A stretch of 7,241 nucleotides of DNA from an uncultured bacterium (GCA_949286445.1 CASECL010000159.1:1-7241), one strand, 5' to 3'; positions 1 to 7,111 are shown, counted from the first letter of the stretch. The notes: generated by a model not told the origin, from the letters alone. Numbers and translations: made by a program.

Positions 1-246
1 AATAATCTCGGTTCGGCCATTATGCTTCACGGTTCCGGCGGCTCCATCGGCTGTATTGCGGTAAGCGACCGGGATATTGAAGAAATATTTTTTCTGGCGG
101 CCAAAACCGGAACCGGCAATATCCGGCTGCTGATTTCGCCCTTTGATTTCCGCCGGAAACCATTTCCACAGGAAACTGATCCGGCATGGCTGGCGGAGCG
201 TTACCGCCGCCTCAATCAGGAATTACAAAGTTTAATACCGCAGTAG
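1..246 (+). CDS. L,D-transpeptidase (YkuD/YafK-like), 3' end only
   Basis: This is the last 81 codons of a gene that begins before the window; the frame is open from base 1 and stops with TAG at 244-246. The visible part carries the YkuD catalytic signature: a His-Gly pair (codons 28-33), then Ser-Ile-Gly-Cys, with the presumed nucleophile cysteine at codon 52-54. An acidic stretch, SDRDIEEIF, follows as in YafK/DpaA-type members. Family knowledge: these enzymes act in the periplasm on peptidoglycan, forming or cleaving links at the meso-diaminopimelate residue through a cysteine thioester; YafK/DpaA releases Braun lipoprotein from murein. Which reaction this one performs cannot be told from the fragment. 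The internal ATG at 22 is not the start, because the catalytic domain extends upstream. The RluA-like gene begins 23 bases after the stop, so the two are probably co-transcribed. Confidence 0.8.
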   Translation, partial: NNLGSAIMLHGSGGSIGCIAVSDRDIEEIFFLAAKTGTGNIRLLISPFDFRRKPFPQETDPAWLAERYRRLNQELQSLIPQ

Positions 247-269
247 GACGTTAATCAATCAGAAAACTT

Positions 270-1259
270 ATGACATTAACCTTTGCTGATAAAATCCGCC
301 GCCGTATTCTTTACAGTCATGTACGGGAAAATGAAGACGGCATGAATATTACTGATTATCTGACGGCCAATTTCAGCCGTTTTGACCGTGCGGGTTGGCG
401 TGAAGCCATTACTCAAGGCATGGTGGAAGTAAACGGCCGTAAGCCGGCTTCACCGGATATGCGGCTGAAAAAGCACGATCTGGTGGCGTATTTTCCCGGT
501 GAACTGCCGGAACCGGAGGTAAATCTTGACTGCAGGGTGCTTTACTGTGATAAAGATATTATCGTAGCGGACAAACCGGCCGGATTGTGCGTTCACCCTA
601 CCGGAATTTTTTTCCGTCATACGCTGTGGAATATCCTGGGGCAGAAATATGGTGAAATCCACTTTATCAGCCGTCTTGACCGGGAGACTTCCGGATTGAT
701 TTTAGGAGCCAGAAGCCGTGAAGCCGCCGCAGTGATGACGCAGAAAAGTTTTCCGGTTCACAAGGAGTATTCAGTTATTGTGCTGGGTGATTTTGCTTAT
801 CCGGTACGCGCAAAAGGTTTTCTGGTACCGGATGCTGACAGTATTACCGGACGGAGACGGCGGCTGATTTTATCCGATGCTCCCGAAGGTAAAATTACCG
901 ACCATGTCGCGACAGTTGAATCTTCCCCGGCTGTGCCTCCGCCGGAATACGCGGATACCGAGTTTATCCCGGAGCGGAAACTTTCTCCCGACCTGACACT
1001 GGTCCGGGCAATTCTGCACACTGGAAGACGCCATCAGATCCGGGCATCGCTGTTTTCGCTGGGTTTTCCAGTCGCCGGCGATAAACTGTACGGCCCGGAT
1101 GAAAAACTCTTTCTCAAAACCGGGGATAATTCGTTTACCGTGGAAGATTACGCTCTGCTCCGGTACAACCGTCAGGCTCTGCACGCGGCAAAGCTTAAAT
1201 TCAATCACCCCTTTTCCGGAACTGTGCTGGAATTTGAAGCCCCCTTTGACCTGATTTGA
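270..1259 (+). CDS. RluA-family RNA pseudouridine synthase
   Basis: The 329-residue product has the layout of RluA/RluC/RluD enzymes, which isomerise uridine to pseudouridine in 23S rRNA or tRNA in the cytoplasm. An S4-like RNA-binding region lies at about residues 26-75 (an MVEVNGR segment around 51-57). The catalytic domain starts near 90 with motif I (DKPAGLCVHP, 101-110). Motif II is SRLDRETSG at 134-142, with catalytic Asp137; Ser replaces the usual His of HRLD. The KEY segment is at 165-167, and motif III, TGRRHQIR, is at 251-258. A Pro-rich insert (about 219-240) precedes motif III. The target base cannot be deduced. The start is uncertain: ATG 270 has only a distant AGGA (245-248), and ATG 342, just before the S4 region, is an alternative. 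It lies 23 bases after the transpeptidase gene and converges on mnmE. Confidence 0.9.
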   Translation: MTLTFADKIRRRILYSHVRENEDGMNITDYLTANFSRFDRAGWREAITQGMVEVNGRKPASPDMRLKKHDLVAYFPGELPEPEVNLDCRVLYCDKDIIVADKPAGLCVHPTGIFFRHTLWNILGQKYGEIHFISRLDRETSGLILGARSREAAAVMTQKSFPVHKEYSVIVLGDFAYPVRAKGFLVPDADSITGRRRRLILSDAPEGKITDHVATVESSPAVPPPEYADTEFIPERKLSPDLTLVRAILHTGRRHQIRASLFSLGFPVAGDKLYGPDEKLFLKTGDNSFTVEDYALLRYNRQALHAAKLKFNHPFSGTVLEFEAPFDLI

Positions 1260-1317
1260 AAATACCCCTGCTATTTTCCAACCGGCCTGATTTAAAAATC
1301 CTCCTGCTATTTTCCAA
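1250..1317. repeat. Imperfect tandem duplication across convergent gene ends (period 36)
   Basis: A 32-base segment at 1250-1281 recurs at 1286-1317 with three mismatches (29 of 32 identical). Copy 1 contains the end of the RluA-like gene, including its TGA stop (1257-1259). Copy 2 contains the end of mnmE (TAG stop at 1307-1309 on the minus strand) and an in-frame-looking copy of the rightward gene's last codons ending in TAA. Each copy therefore carries both gene ends. The likely history is a single tandem duplication of the junction, followed by three substitutions. Copy 1 also contains a 7-base inverted repeat (1258-1264 with 1272-1278, 7-base loop). It is AT-rich and lacks a T-run, so it is at best a weak bidirectional terminator. 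Confidence 0.85.
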
Positions 1318-2659
1318 TACAGAAACGGCTGAAAATATCTTCCAGCAGATCCGGTTCTGCATTTTCTCCAGTGATTTTGCCCAGCAGTTTCACTGCCTGA
1401 TGCAAGTTCACTGCGGCGATTTCGCCCCGCCCGGCACGGAGTTCAGCTTCCGCTTCCGGCAGCAGTTTTGCCGTCTCTTCCAATAACTCGGCTGTGCGGG
1501 AATTAACCGCAAATTCCGGATTTTCCCAATTTCCGGCATCATCAGATTTAATCAGCTGTTCAAAGGCTTCTTCCAAATCCGTCATCCCCTCCCCGGTACG
1601 GGCGGAAATCTTAACCGCAGGGTATGGAGTTTCCGGCAATTGTATTTCAAAACCGGTCAAATCACACTTATTCCACAACACCAGCACTTTACCCGGAGTT
1701 TTGCCCACTGCCTCAAGAGAGGATGCCAGACTTTCCGGACGGCGCGCATCCAGTACCAGAAAAACGACCTGGGCGGCCTGAAACTCCCGGTAACTGCGTT
1801 CCATACCCAGCTTTTCCAATTCACCGGGATTATTCCGCAGACCGGCAGTGTCAACGATTTTCACCGGAATACCGCGGATGGACAACGCCTCCTCCACCGT
1901 GTCCCGGGTGGTGCCGGGTATATCGCTTACTATCGAACGCTCATACCCCAGGAGGCAGTTAAGCAGACTTGATTTTCCCGCATTGGGTTCGCCCGCCAGA
2001 GCCACTGCCGCACCGTGGCGCAGAATTCTTCCCATTGCCGCACTTTTAATCAGAGTATCAACTTCACAACTGACTTCATTCAGCCGGTCGGGCAATCCGG
2101 GATCAAGTTCCAGCTCCGCCTCGGAAAAATCCAGATCAGATTCACACTCACTTAATACCGCAAATATTTTATCCCGGATGGCATGCACTTTTGAACTCAA
2201 CACACCATCCAGCTGTTTTTCCGCAGTTTTAAGTGCCAGCTCGCTTCCGGCGGAAATCAATTCCGCCACGCTCTCTGCCTGCAGAAGATCCATTTTACCA
2301 TTGACAAAGGCACGGAAAGTAAATTCCCCCGGTTCCGCCATCCGGCAGCCGGATTCCAACACCTTGCGGAGCACCGCTCCTGCCGCCGCTGCGCCGCCGT
2401 GGGTGTGAAACTCAACCACATCATCTCCGGTGTAACTGGCCGGCCCCGGCATATACACCGCAAGCACCGTGTCTCCCGCCACCTGCCCGAGGCGCATTCT
2501 TCTGGCACTTTCCCGTCCCAGTTCCCCCCGTCCGGAAAAAACTTTGCGGGCGATGGACAATATATCCGGGCCGGCGCATTTCACAATGCACACCGCTCCG
2601 GATATGCCGCTGGCAATCGCGGCGATATTATCTTTGGTATTCAGCACGTTACGGTACAC
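1307..2659 (-). CDS. mnmE: tRNA uridine-5-carboxymethylaminomethyl modification GTPase MnmE
   Basis: The 450-residue product is close to the usual length of about 455. MnmE, with MnmG, installs the aminomethyl-type group on wobble uridine 34 of certain tRNAs, using a methylene-folate donor, GTP hydrolysis and potassium. The N-terminal folate-binding domain covers about 1-117, with SYTGDDVVEF (75-84) and GEFTFRAF (111-118). A helical domain is interrupted by the G domain: G1 GEPNAGKSS 223-231, G2 GTTRD 249-253, G3 DTAG 270-273, G4 NKCD 330-333. The C-terminus FCIGK (446-450) holds the family's conserved cysteine. The start is uncertain. GTG 2659 lies 2 bases from an AAGGA sequence; GTG 2647 has a more usual start-to-IAAIA distance but a spacer of about 13 bases. 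Either way, the gene overlaps the end of the upstream oxidoreductase gene, suggesting translational coupling. Confidence 0.97.
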   Translation of the reverse strand: MYRNVLNTKDNIAAIASGISGAVCIVKCAGPDILSIARKVFSGRGELGRESARRMRLGQVAGDTVLAVYMPGPASYTGDDVVEFHTHGGAAAAGAVLRKVLESGCRMAEPGEFTFRAFVNGKMDLLQAESVAELISAGSELALKTAEKQLDGVLSSKVHAIRDKIFAVLSECESDLDFSEAELELDPGLPDRLNEVSCEVDTLIKSAAMGRILRHGAAVALAGEPNAGKSSLLNCLLGYERSIVSDIPGTTRDTVEEALSIRGIPVKIVDTAGLRNNPGELEKLGMERSYREFQAAQVVFLVLDARRPESLASSLEAVGKTPGKVLVLWNKCDLTGFEIQLPETPYPAVKISARTGEGMTDLEEAFEQLIKSDDAGNWENPEFAVNSRTAELLEETAKLLPEAEAELRAGRGEIAAVNLHQAVKLLGKITGENAEPDLLEDIFSRFCIGK

Positions 2660-3699
2660 TTTCCTTCACTTGACCGGTAACAGTCCAGCACCAGACGCGC
2701 GGTCCTGGCCGCATTGGCCAAACTGCCGATCATATCACTGGTGCCTTTGCCCGCGCGGATGTAACGGATAAAATCCGCCAGCTGAAGCAAATGGGCTCCG
2801 CCGTAATAAGCTTTCTGTCCTGCCGGAAGCAGAGGACTTACAGATGCGGCGGCAAATTTTTCTGTAATTTCTTTTTCCAACTCTTTATCACAATATTCAA
2901 AGCGGAAAAGTTTTTCATCTGCGGTCTCTATTATTCCCTTGGTTCCAAGAATACAAAGTACGCAATGCCATGGATTTGCCGCCCCGGTGCTTCCGGAGGC
3001 GGCGGCCAATACGCCGGACTTGAAACGCAGCATAATTGATGCGGTATCCTCCACCTCAATCACGCCACGGTGAAAACGGTTCTCACAAATTGCCTGCAAA
3101 CTCTCCACTTCCCCGAAGAAGTAACGCAGCAAATCCAGATAATGAATTTCCTGATTGATCAGCAATCCTCCGCCTTCCCAGCGTTTAGTCCCCCGCCAGG
3201 CGTCATTATTGTAGTATTCATCAGTGCGTTTTGCACTTACAGACAGTGAAACGCTGGCGATATCTCCCAGCACGCCGGACTGAATCAGATCCCGGATCAA
3301 TATATTGATCTTTTCATAACGATGCTGAAAAATACCTCCCGTCACCAAATCCGGACGTGCTTGGGCCGCGGCATCCATGGCATCAACCATTTCCCGACGG
3401 CAATCAAGAATTTTTTCACACATGACGTGTTTGCCGTTTTCCAGCGCGGCAAGCACGATTTCACCGTGGGTACCGTGGGGTGTGCATACGCTGACAAAAT
3501 CAATACTTTTGTCCTCCATTACCCTCCGATAATCCGTTTCCACTCTGCCGACCCCAAATTCCGCGGCACGTTTTTCCGCCTTATCCCGGTCAATATCACA
3601 GACTACGGAAATTTCCACTTGTTCCTGTTCAGCATAACTCGCCAGATGGCTCGGCGAAATTACGCCGCATCCAATTACCGCGCCGCGCAACACTTTCAT
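2641..3699 (-). CDS. Gfo/Idh/MocA-family NAD(P)-dependent oxidoreductase
   Basis: The 352-residue product matches the family of cytoplasmic dehydrogenases acting on sugars, inositols and related polyols. An N-terminal Rossmann fold carries the dinucleotide loop GCGVIS (10-15), with acidic Asp35 at the end of the second strand favouring NAD. The CEK catalytic-lysine motif is at 94-96, but Ile97 replaces the proline of the usual EKP. The C-terminal domain has the GGG-LL-N-x-x-IHYLDLL signature (176-191), with His186 as the likely catalytic or substrate residue. The substrate cannot be inferred. The start ATG at 3697-3699 is supported by GGGGA (3705-3709) about 5 bases upstream. The pnp terminator lies upstream, so the gene probably has its own promoter, although none was convincing. 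Its last 19 bases overlap the annotated start of mnmE, so the two form a likely operon despite unrelated roles. Confidence 0.92.
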   Translation of the reverse strand: MKVLRGAVIGCGVISPSHLASYAEQEQVEISVVCDIDRDKAEKRAAEFGVGRVETDYRRVMEDKSIDFVSVCTPHGTHGEIVLAALENGKHVMCEKILDCRREMVDAMDAAAQARPDLVTGGIFQHRYEKINILIRDLIQSGVLGDIASVSLSVSAKRTDEYYNNDAWRGTKRWEGGGLLINQEIHYLDLLRYFFGEVESLQAICENRFHRGVIEVEDTASIMLRFKSGVLAAASGSTGAANPWHCVLCILGTKGIIETADEKLFRFEYCDKELEKEITEKFAAASVSPLLPAGQKAYYGGAHLLQLADFIRYIRAGKGTSDMIGSLANAARTARLVLDCYRSSEGKCTVTC

Positions 3700-3880
3700 T
3701 TTTTTCCCCGTATTTTTCAGCTTTGCCGCGCCGCCGCACTTTTTAAATCCCGCAACCGGACGGAAATGAATGCCGGCGGCACAAAAAACCAGACGGCGCG
3801 GCCGCTTTTCAAACGCGCCGCGTCCGCCCGGAACACTTAATTTTCTAAACCGGAAAACTCCGGAATATCTGCAATCTAAC
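3700..3880. other. Intergenic region between pnp and the oxidoreductase gene
   Basis: This 181-base gap holds the pnp terminator (3783-3820) and a GC-rich stretch of repeated GCC/GGC runs at about 3722-3780. The ribosome-binding sequence of the oxidoreductase gene is at 3705-3709. No good pair of -35/-10 boxes was found on the minus strand between the terminator and the ATG, so the source of transcription for the oxidoreductase-mnmE pair is unclear. Terminator read-through or a non-sigma70 promoter are possibilities. Confidence 0.6.
3783..3820 (-). terminator. Factor-independent terminator of pnp
   Basis: Read on the minus strand, a perfect 7-base GC stem (CGGCGCG at 3814-3820 with CGCGCCG at 3794-3800) encloses a 13-base loop. 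After TCTGG it is followed by six T residues (3783-3788). It sits about 60 bases past the pnp stop codon. The stem strength and T-run are typical of intrinsic termination. Confidence 0.85.
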
Positions 3881-5989
3881 TTACTCGCCCATTTCCTTGA
3901 GCGCGGCTTTACGGCTCAGGCGTATTTTGCCGGAGTTGTCAATATCCAGCACCTTTACCGTAACCCAGTCGCCCTCTTTGCAGATATCAGATACTTCACG
4001 CACCCGGTAATCCGCCATTTCAGAAATATGCAGCAGTCCGTCGATACCCGGCAGTATTTCCACAAAAGCTCCGAAATCTTTTACTGAAACCACTTTGCCG
4101 CGATAAATCTTGCCGATCTCCGCCTCTGCAGTAGCTCCCAGTACCCGTTCCTTGGCCATCTCAAGATGTTCCTTATCCTGAGCCATAATCTTGACGGTAC
4201 CGTCTTCCGCAATATCAATGGCAGCTCCGGTTTCATCGGTAATGGCCTTAATATTCTTGCCTCCCGGTCCGATCAGAGCACCGATCTTATCCGGGTTGAT
4301 GCGCACCACTTCCATTCTGGGAGCATTGGGTGAAATTTCCGCGCGGGGAGCCGGGATGCACTTTTCGATCACATCAAGAATGGTCATTCTTGCAATCTTG
4401 TTGCGTTCCATGCCCTCGCACAGCAAATCAATCGGAATTCCCGGCAGCTTGAGGTCAAGCTGGAATCCGGTAATACCGTCGCGGGTACCGCAAACCTTGA
4501 AGTCCATATCGCCGAAGTGGTCTTCCGCTCCGATGATGTCAGTCAACAGCAGACGCTCGCCATTGTCCCCGGTAACCAGTCCGCAGGAAATACCCGCCAC
4601 CGGCGCAGTAATCGGCACACCGGCATCCATCAACGCCAGCGTGGCACCGCAAACCGAAGCCATGGAGGTTGAACCATTGGAAGACATAATTTCCGATACA
4701 CAGCGTACCACATAGGGAAAATCCTTGGGCACGACTTTGGATACAGAACGCTCTGCCAAATCTCCGTGTCCGATTTCACGTCGTCCCGGACCGCTGATGC
4801 GGCCGACTTCGCCCACGCTGTAATTCGGGAAATTGTAATGCAGATAAAAACGCTTGAAGCTGGGTTCATCTCCGGTGATATTGTCTGCTTCCTGGGCATC
4901 TTTTTCATTTCCCAGCGTGGCAATCACCAGAGCCTGGGTTTCACCGCGGCTGAAAAGCGCGCTGCCATGAACCACCGGCAATACGCCCACTTCTGCCGAC
5001 AGCGGACGGATTTCGGTAATGGAACGCCCGTCCGGACGATACTGCTTGGTCAAAATCACACTGCGGGTGACATCACGCACCAGATCGTCAAATGCCTTGG
5101 TGGTTTCCAGCTGGAAATCTTCATCACTCATATCCGCAAAATTGCCGCGGATAGCCGCCCGGCAATCCGCCAGCATGGTATTCATGGCATTGAGCCGGTC
5201 ATTTTTCCCCGGCACGGTGCAAACCCGTTCAATATCTCCGGCGCAGAATTCACGCAACGCCTTGTCCAGTGCTTCCGGCACCAGATGCAAAGTAACTTCA
5301 CGCTTGGTTTTTCCGCCTTTGGCAGCCAGATCAAGCTGAGCCTGACACTGGATTTTCACCGCTTCATTGGCAAAATACATGGCTTCGCGCATTTCGGTCT
5401 CGGTGCAGAATTCAGCTTCGCCCTCGATCATGATCACCTTATCCGGAGTACCGGCGTAAATCAGATCCAAGGTGCTGCGGCGCATCTCTTCATTGGTGGG
5501 GTTAAGCACATATTTTCCATCAACTTTGCCCACTCTCACCGCTCCGATCGGCCCCTGGAACGGCAAATCAGAAAGCGTCAGCGCGCAGCTGGCCGCCAGC
5601 ATTGCCAGCACATCCGGCTCGTTTTTCCCATCAGCGGACAACAGCAGGCAGGATACCTGTACTTCATCGAAAAATCCCTTCGGGAACAACGGACGCAGCG
5701 GACGGTCGATTACCCGGCAGGTCAGAATTTCCTTGGTCGTGGGACGGCCTTCACGTTTGATATAGCCGCCGGGAAATTTACCTGCCGCGCTGTATTTTTC
5801 ACGGTAGTCAACCTGCAGCGGGAAAAAGTCCTGTCCCGGCACGGCATCTCCGGAACAAGCCGCGGCCAGAACTATGGTATCTCCCAGACGTACCGTACAG
5901 CTGCCATTGGCCAGATTGGCCAATTTCCCGGTGGCAATCTCCATGGATTTGCCGCCGGCCAACTCAAAACAAACTTTTTGTTCTGACAT
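3881..5989 (-). CDS. pnp: Polyribonucleotide nucleotidyltransferase (PNPase)
   Basis: The 702-residue product is full length (E. coli PNPase is 711). It is the phosphorolytic 3'-5' exoribonuclease that degrades mRNA to nucleoside diphosphates, usually as a trimer and often in the degradosome. The first RNase PH domain (about 10-140) contains FPLQVDYREKYSAAGKFPGG (56-75) and IDRPLRPLFP (94-103). An all-helical linker follows, then the second RNase PH domain (about 318-545), with RPDGR (318-322), GETQAL (349-354) and the catalytic aspartates of EDHFGDMD (489-496, matching E. coli Asp486/Asp492). The KH domain has its GPGG loop at 574-577. The S1 domain spans about 625-695. Start ATG 5987-5989 is preceded by GAGGA (6002-6006), 12 bases away. 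rpsO, the common upstream partner, is absent; a long gene-poor leader lies there instead. Confidence 0.98.
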   Translation of the reverse strand: MSEQKVCFELAGGKSMEIATGKLANLANGSCTVRLGDTIVLAAACSGDAVPGQDFFPLQVDYREKYSAAGKFPGGYIKREGRPTTKEILTCRVIDRPLRPLFPKGFFDEVQVSCLLLSADGKNEPDVLAMLAASCALTLSDLPFQGPIGAVRVGKVDGKYVLNPTNEEMRRSTLDLIYAGTPDKVIMIEGEAEFCTETEMREAMYFANEAVKIQCQAQLDLAAKGGKTKREVTLHLVPEALDKALREFCAGDIERVCTVPGKNDRLNAMNTMLADCRAAIRGNFADMSDEDFQLETTKAFDDLVRDVTRSVILTKQYRPDGRSITEIRPLSAEVGVLPVVHGSALFSRGETQALVIATLGNEKDAQEADNITGDEPSFKRFYLHYNFPNYSVGEVGRISGPGRREIGHGDLAERSVSKVVPKDFPYVVRCVSEIMSSNGSTSMASVCGATLALMDAGVPITAPVAGISCGLVTGDNGERLLLTDIIGAEDHFGDMDFKVCGTRDGITGFQLDLKLPGIPIDLLCEGMERNKIARMTILDVIEKCIPAPRAEISPNAPRMEVVRINPDKIGALIGPGGKNIKAITDETGAAIDIAEDGTVKIMAQDKEHLEMAKERVLGATAEAEIGKIYRGKVVSVKDFGAFVEILPGIDGLLHISEMADYRVREVSDICKEGDWVTVKVLDIDNSGKIRLSRKAALKEMGE

Positions 5990-6013
5990 GATTAATTACT
6001 TTCCTCTCTCTTT

Positions 6014-6214
6014 TTATTTACGGTTATAATCAATACAACCTTGTTTTATGAGAGGATTTCTGCGGAATCGCGCTATCGGCTCCGGCTTCGCCATTCGTTG
6101 TCTGAGCAACTGCTGAACGCACCCGGCAAAATCCTCCCGGATGACTTGCATGCGCCGACTTAACTCACTTTTCCTGTCCTGCGCCAGTTCCCCCATGACC
6201 AGTCCACCCTGCAC
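6014..6214 (-). CDS. Weak small ORF just upstream of pnp, probably not coding
   Basis: A 66-codon frame begins with GTG at 6214; an ATG six codons in gives 60 residues. It stops 24 bases before the pnp ATG, on the same strand, a spacing that would suit an operon partner. The product would be basic and mostly helical, with an Arg/Gln-rich middle and no recognisable motif. It is not ribosomal protein S15. Codon use differs from the neighbours, with several AGG, AGA, CGA and ATA codons. There is no strong ribosome-binding site, only a GGGTGG before the internal ATG. It is more likely a chance frame in the pnp leader or a relic than a real gene. Confidence 0.15.
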   Translation of the reverse strand: MQGGLVMGELAQDRKSELSRRMQVIREDFAGCVQQLLRQRMAKPEPIARFRRNPLIKQGCIDYNRK

Positions 6215-6370
6215 CGGAACTTATTCTCTCAGGCACCGGTTCAGCTCATACGCTGGTTAGGATCAGGCAATCTTCTTCCGCGCTTCCGACGGCGATAGCG
6301 GTCAAATTCCACAGCCTGCCGGCAAAACGTCATTGTTCACCGGCAAAAATCCTCTCTGTATTAAGTTATT

Positions 6371-6397
6371 TTATCAGCCCCGGTTTTGCCGGGATAA
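6371..6397. terminator. Hairpin after the TadE-like gene, possible terminator or leader stem
   Basis: TTATC (6371-6375) pairs with GATAA (6393-6397), and CCGG (6380-6383) pairs with CCGG (6389-6392), around a TTTTG loop and a 4-base bulge. In the plus direction it is followed by TTTT (6398-6401), but no plus-strand gene ends here. In the minus direction it lies about 30 bases past the TadE-like stop but lacks a T-run. It could terminate the pilus-like operon weakly, or form a 5'-end stem in the pnp transcript. Confidence 0.35.
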
Positions 6398-6405
6398 TTT
6401 TGCAT

Positions 6406-6434
6406 AATATACACCGCAACAATAAACTTTACAA
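6406..6434 (-). promoter_or_regulatory. Candidate sigma70-type promoter for the pnp leader
   Basis: Read on the minus strand, TTGTAA (6429-6434; four of six matches to TTGACA) is followed after exactly 17 bases by TATATT (6406-6411; five of six matches to TATAAT). The -35 box overlaps the Leu-stop codons of the TadE-like gene. Transcription would begin near 6399 and reach pnp after a leader of about 410 bases. Such matches can arise by chance in AT-rich gaps. Confidence 0.35.
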
Positions 6435-7085
6435 GCCCATCGCGGGAAAATAAACGTAATTAACCCGGTGCCATGAAAGCGTTACTCCGGTAATATCACG
6501 CCCCACCAGATTGCCGAAAAGCTGTTTGAACCGCTCCGCATCCGCCGGAGTAAGTCTGGTGGTTCCATTTCTGGAAGTATCCAGCGTATAAACACTTTCC
6601 CCGCTGGAGCCTCCCGTAGCCGCGACCAGATCGGCCGCCAGATATCCGGATGTACTCAAACTTGAGGTAAAATTACGGTCAGGGTGATAAGCGTAATTCA
6701 CATTTGGCAGAGCCTGAAAAATATATCCATTATTACGCCCGGCATCATCATTTGCCCCCGAAGTGGAGGAGTCGGCAAAAGCCCCCGCCGACACAGTGGC
6801 TACCGTACTGGAACTTTGCTGGTCATCCAGACTGAAAGGAACATTATCTGCTCCGTAATACCAGCTGCCGATTTCCGATCCTCCGCCGCCGGAAGTGGTG
6901 TTTTTCGAGGCAAATTCTGAATTACTCCGGGCGGAAGTAAGCACCTTTACGTTACTTATTGCCAATCCGCCGATACAGATAACCCCCAAGGTCACCGTCA
7001 GCAACCCCAGCATACACATTACCAGCTCCATGGTTGCCTGACCACGCTCAGCTTTACGTTGAGAAAATATTCGACAATTACTCAT
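6429..7085 (-). CDS. TadE-like pseudopilin / pilus-assembly protein
   Basis: The 218-residue product has a short basic cytoplasmic leader (QRKAERG), then a hydrophobic segment at about 19-45. Gly15 is followed by Glu at mature position +5 (Glu20), the pattern cut by prepilin peptidases in type IV-like pilins and in TadE/TadG minor pseudopilins of Flp pili. After the single membrane segment comes an outside domain of about 170 residues rich in Ser, Gly, Asn and Thr, including a GGGGS run near 67-71, ending in WHRVNYVYFPAMGL. No enzymatic motif is seen. Start ATG 7083-7085 has GGGGAG (7097-7102) 11 bases upstream. The gene lies 26 bases after the stop of another truncated gene, probably in the same operon. 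A general single-pass pseudopilin outside the Tad system remains possible. Confidence 0.7.
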   Translation of the reverse strand: MSNCRIFSQRKAERGQATMELVMCMLGLLTVTLGVICIGGLAISNVKVLTSARSNSEFASKNTTSGGGGSEIGSWYYGADNVPFSLDDQQSSSTVATVSAGAFADSSTSGANDDAGRNNGYIFQALPNVNYAYHPDRNFTSSLSTSGYLAADLVAATGGSSGESVYTLDTSRNGTTRLTPADAERFKQLFGNLVGRDITGVTLSWHRVNYVYFPAMGL

Positions 7086-7111
7086 AGATATTCAAGCTCC
7101 CCATCCCGCAA

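Larger units (their letters stand above)
5990..6428. other. Gene-poor region upstream of pnp (possible long leader)
   Basis: These 439 bases contain no convincing gene and no tRNA-like sequence. They hold a promoter-like pair at the right edge, a hairpin at 6371-6397 and a second hairpin at 6209-6244 (CTGCACCGG with CCGGTTCAG, one mismatch, 18-base loop, which also makes a direct repeat GCACCGG). There is also an inverted repeat GAGAGGATTT at 6050-6059 and 6347-6356. The 9-mer CCGGCAAAA occurs at 6123, 6319 and 6340, and its complement at 6384. In E. coli, the pnp leader is structured and mediates autoregulation through RNase III; a similar role here is inference only. Confidence 0.5.

Noticed and set aside
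1848..2408. A 186-codon plus-strand frame opposite mnmE
   Set aside because: It is antisense to a gene with all GTPase motifs, and its Ser/Arg/Pro-rich composition is typical of a shadow frame.
3722..3780. GC-rich GCC/GGC runs before the oxidoreductase gene as a second terminator or operator
   Set aside because: Only short or loosely matching arms can be drawn and there is no T-run in the direction of transcription.
4766..5986. A 406-codon plus-strand open frame opposite pnp
   Set aside because: It lies wholly antisense to a clear PNPase gene. Its composition, rich in His, Gln and Phe, is what codon bias on the opposite strand produces, and it shows no motif.
6025..6030. Perfect TATAAT on the plus strand
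   Set aside because: No -35 box stands at the right spacing, and no plus-strand gene follows.
6014..6214. The small ORF before pnp as ribosomal protein S15 (rpsO)
   Set aside because: None of the S15 signature segments is present and the frame is too short.
6218..6290. Possible TPP riboswitch from CTGAGA and CCTGATC sequences on the minus strand
   Set aside because: The two elements occur in the wrong order for a THI box, the rest of the consensus is missing, and the downstream gene is not for thiamine.
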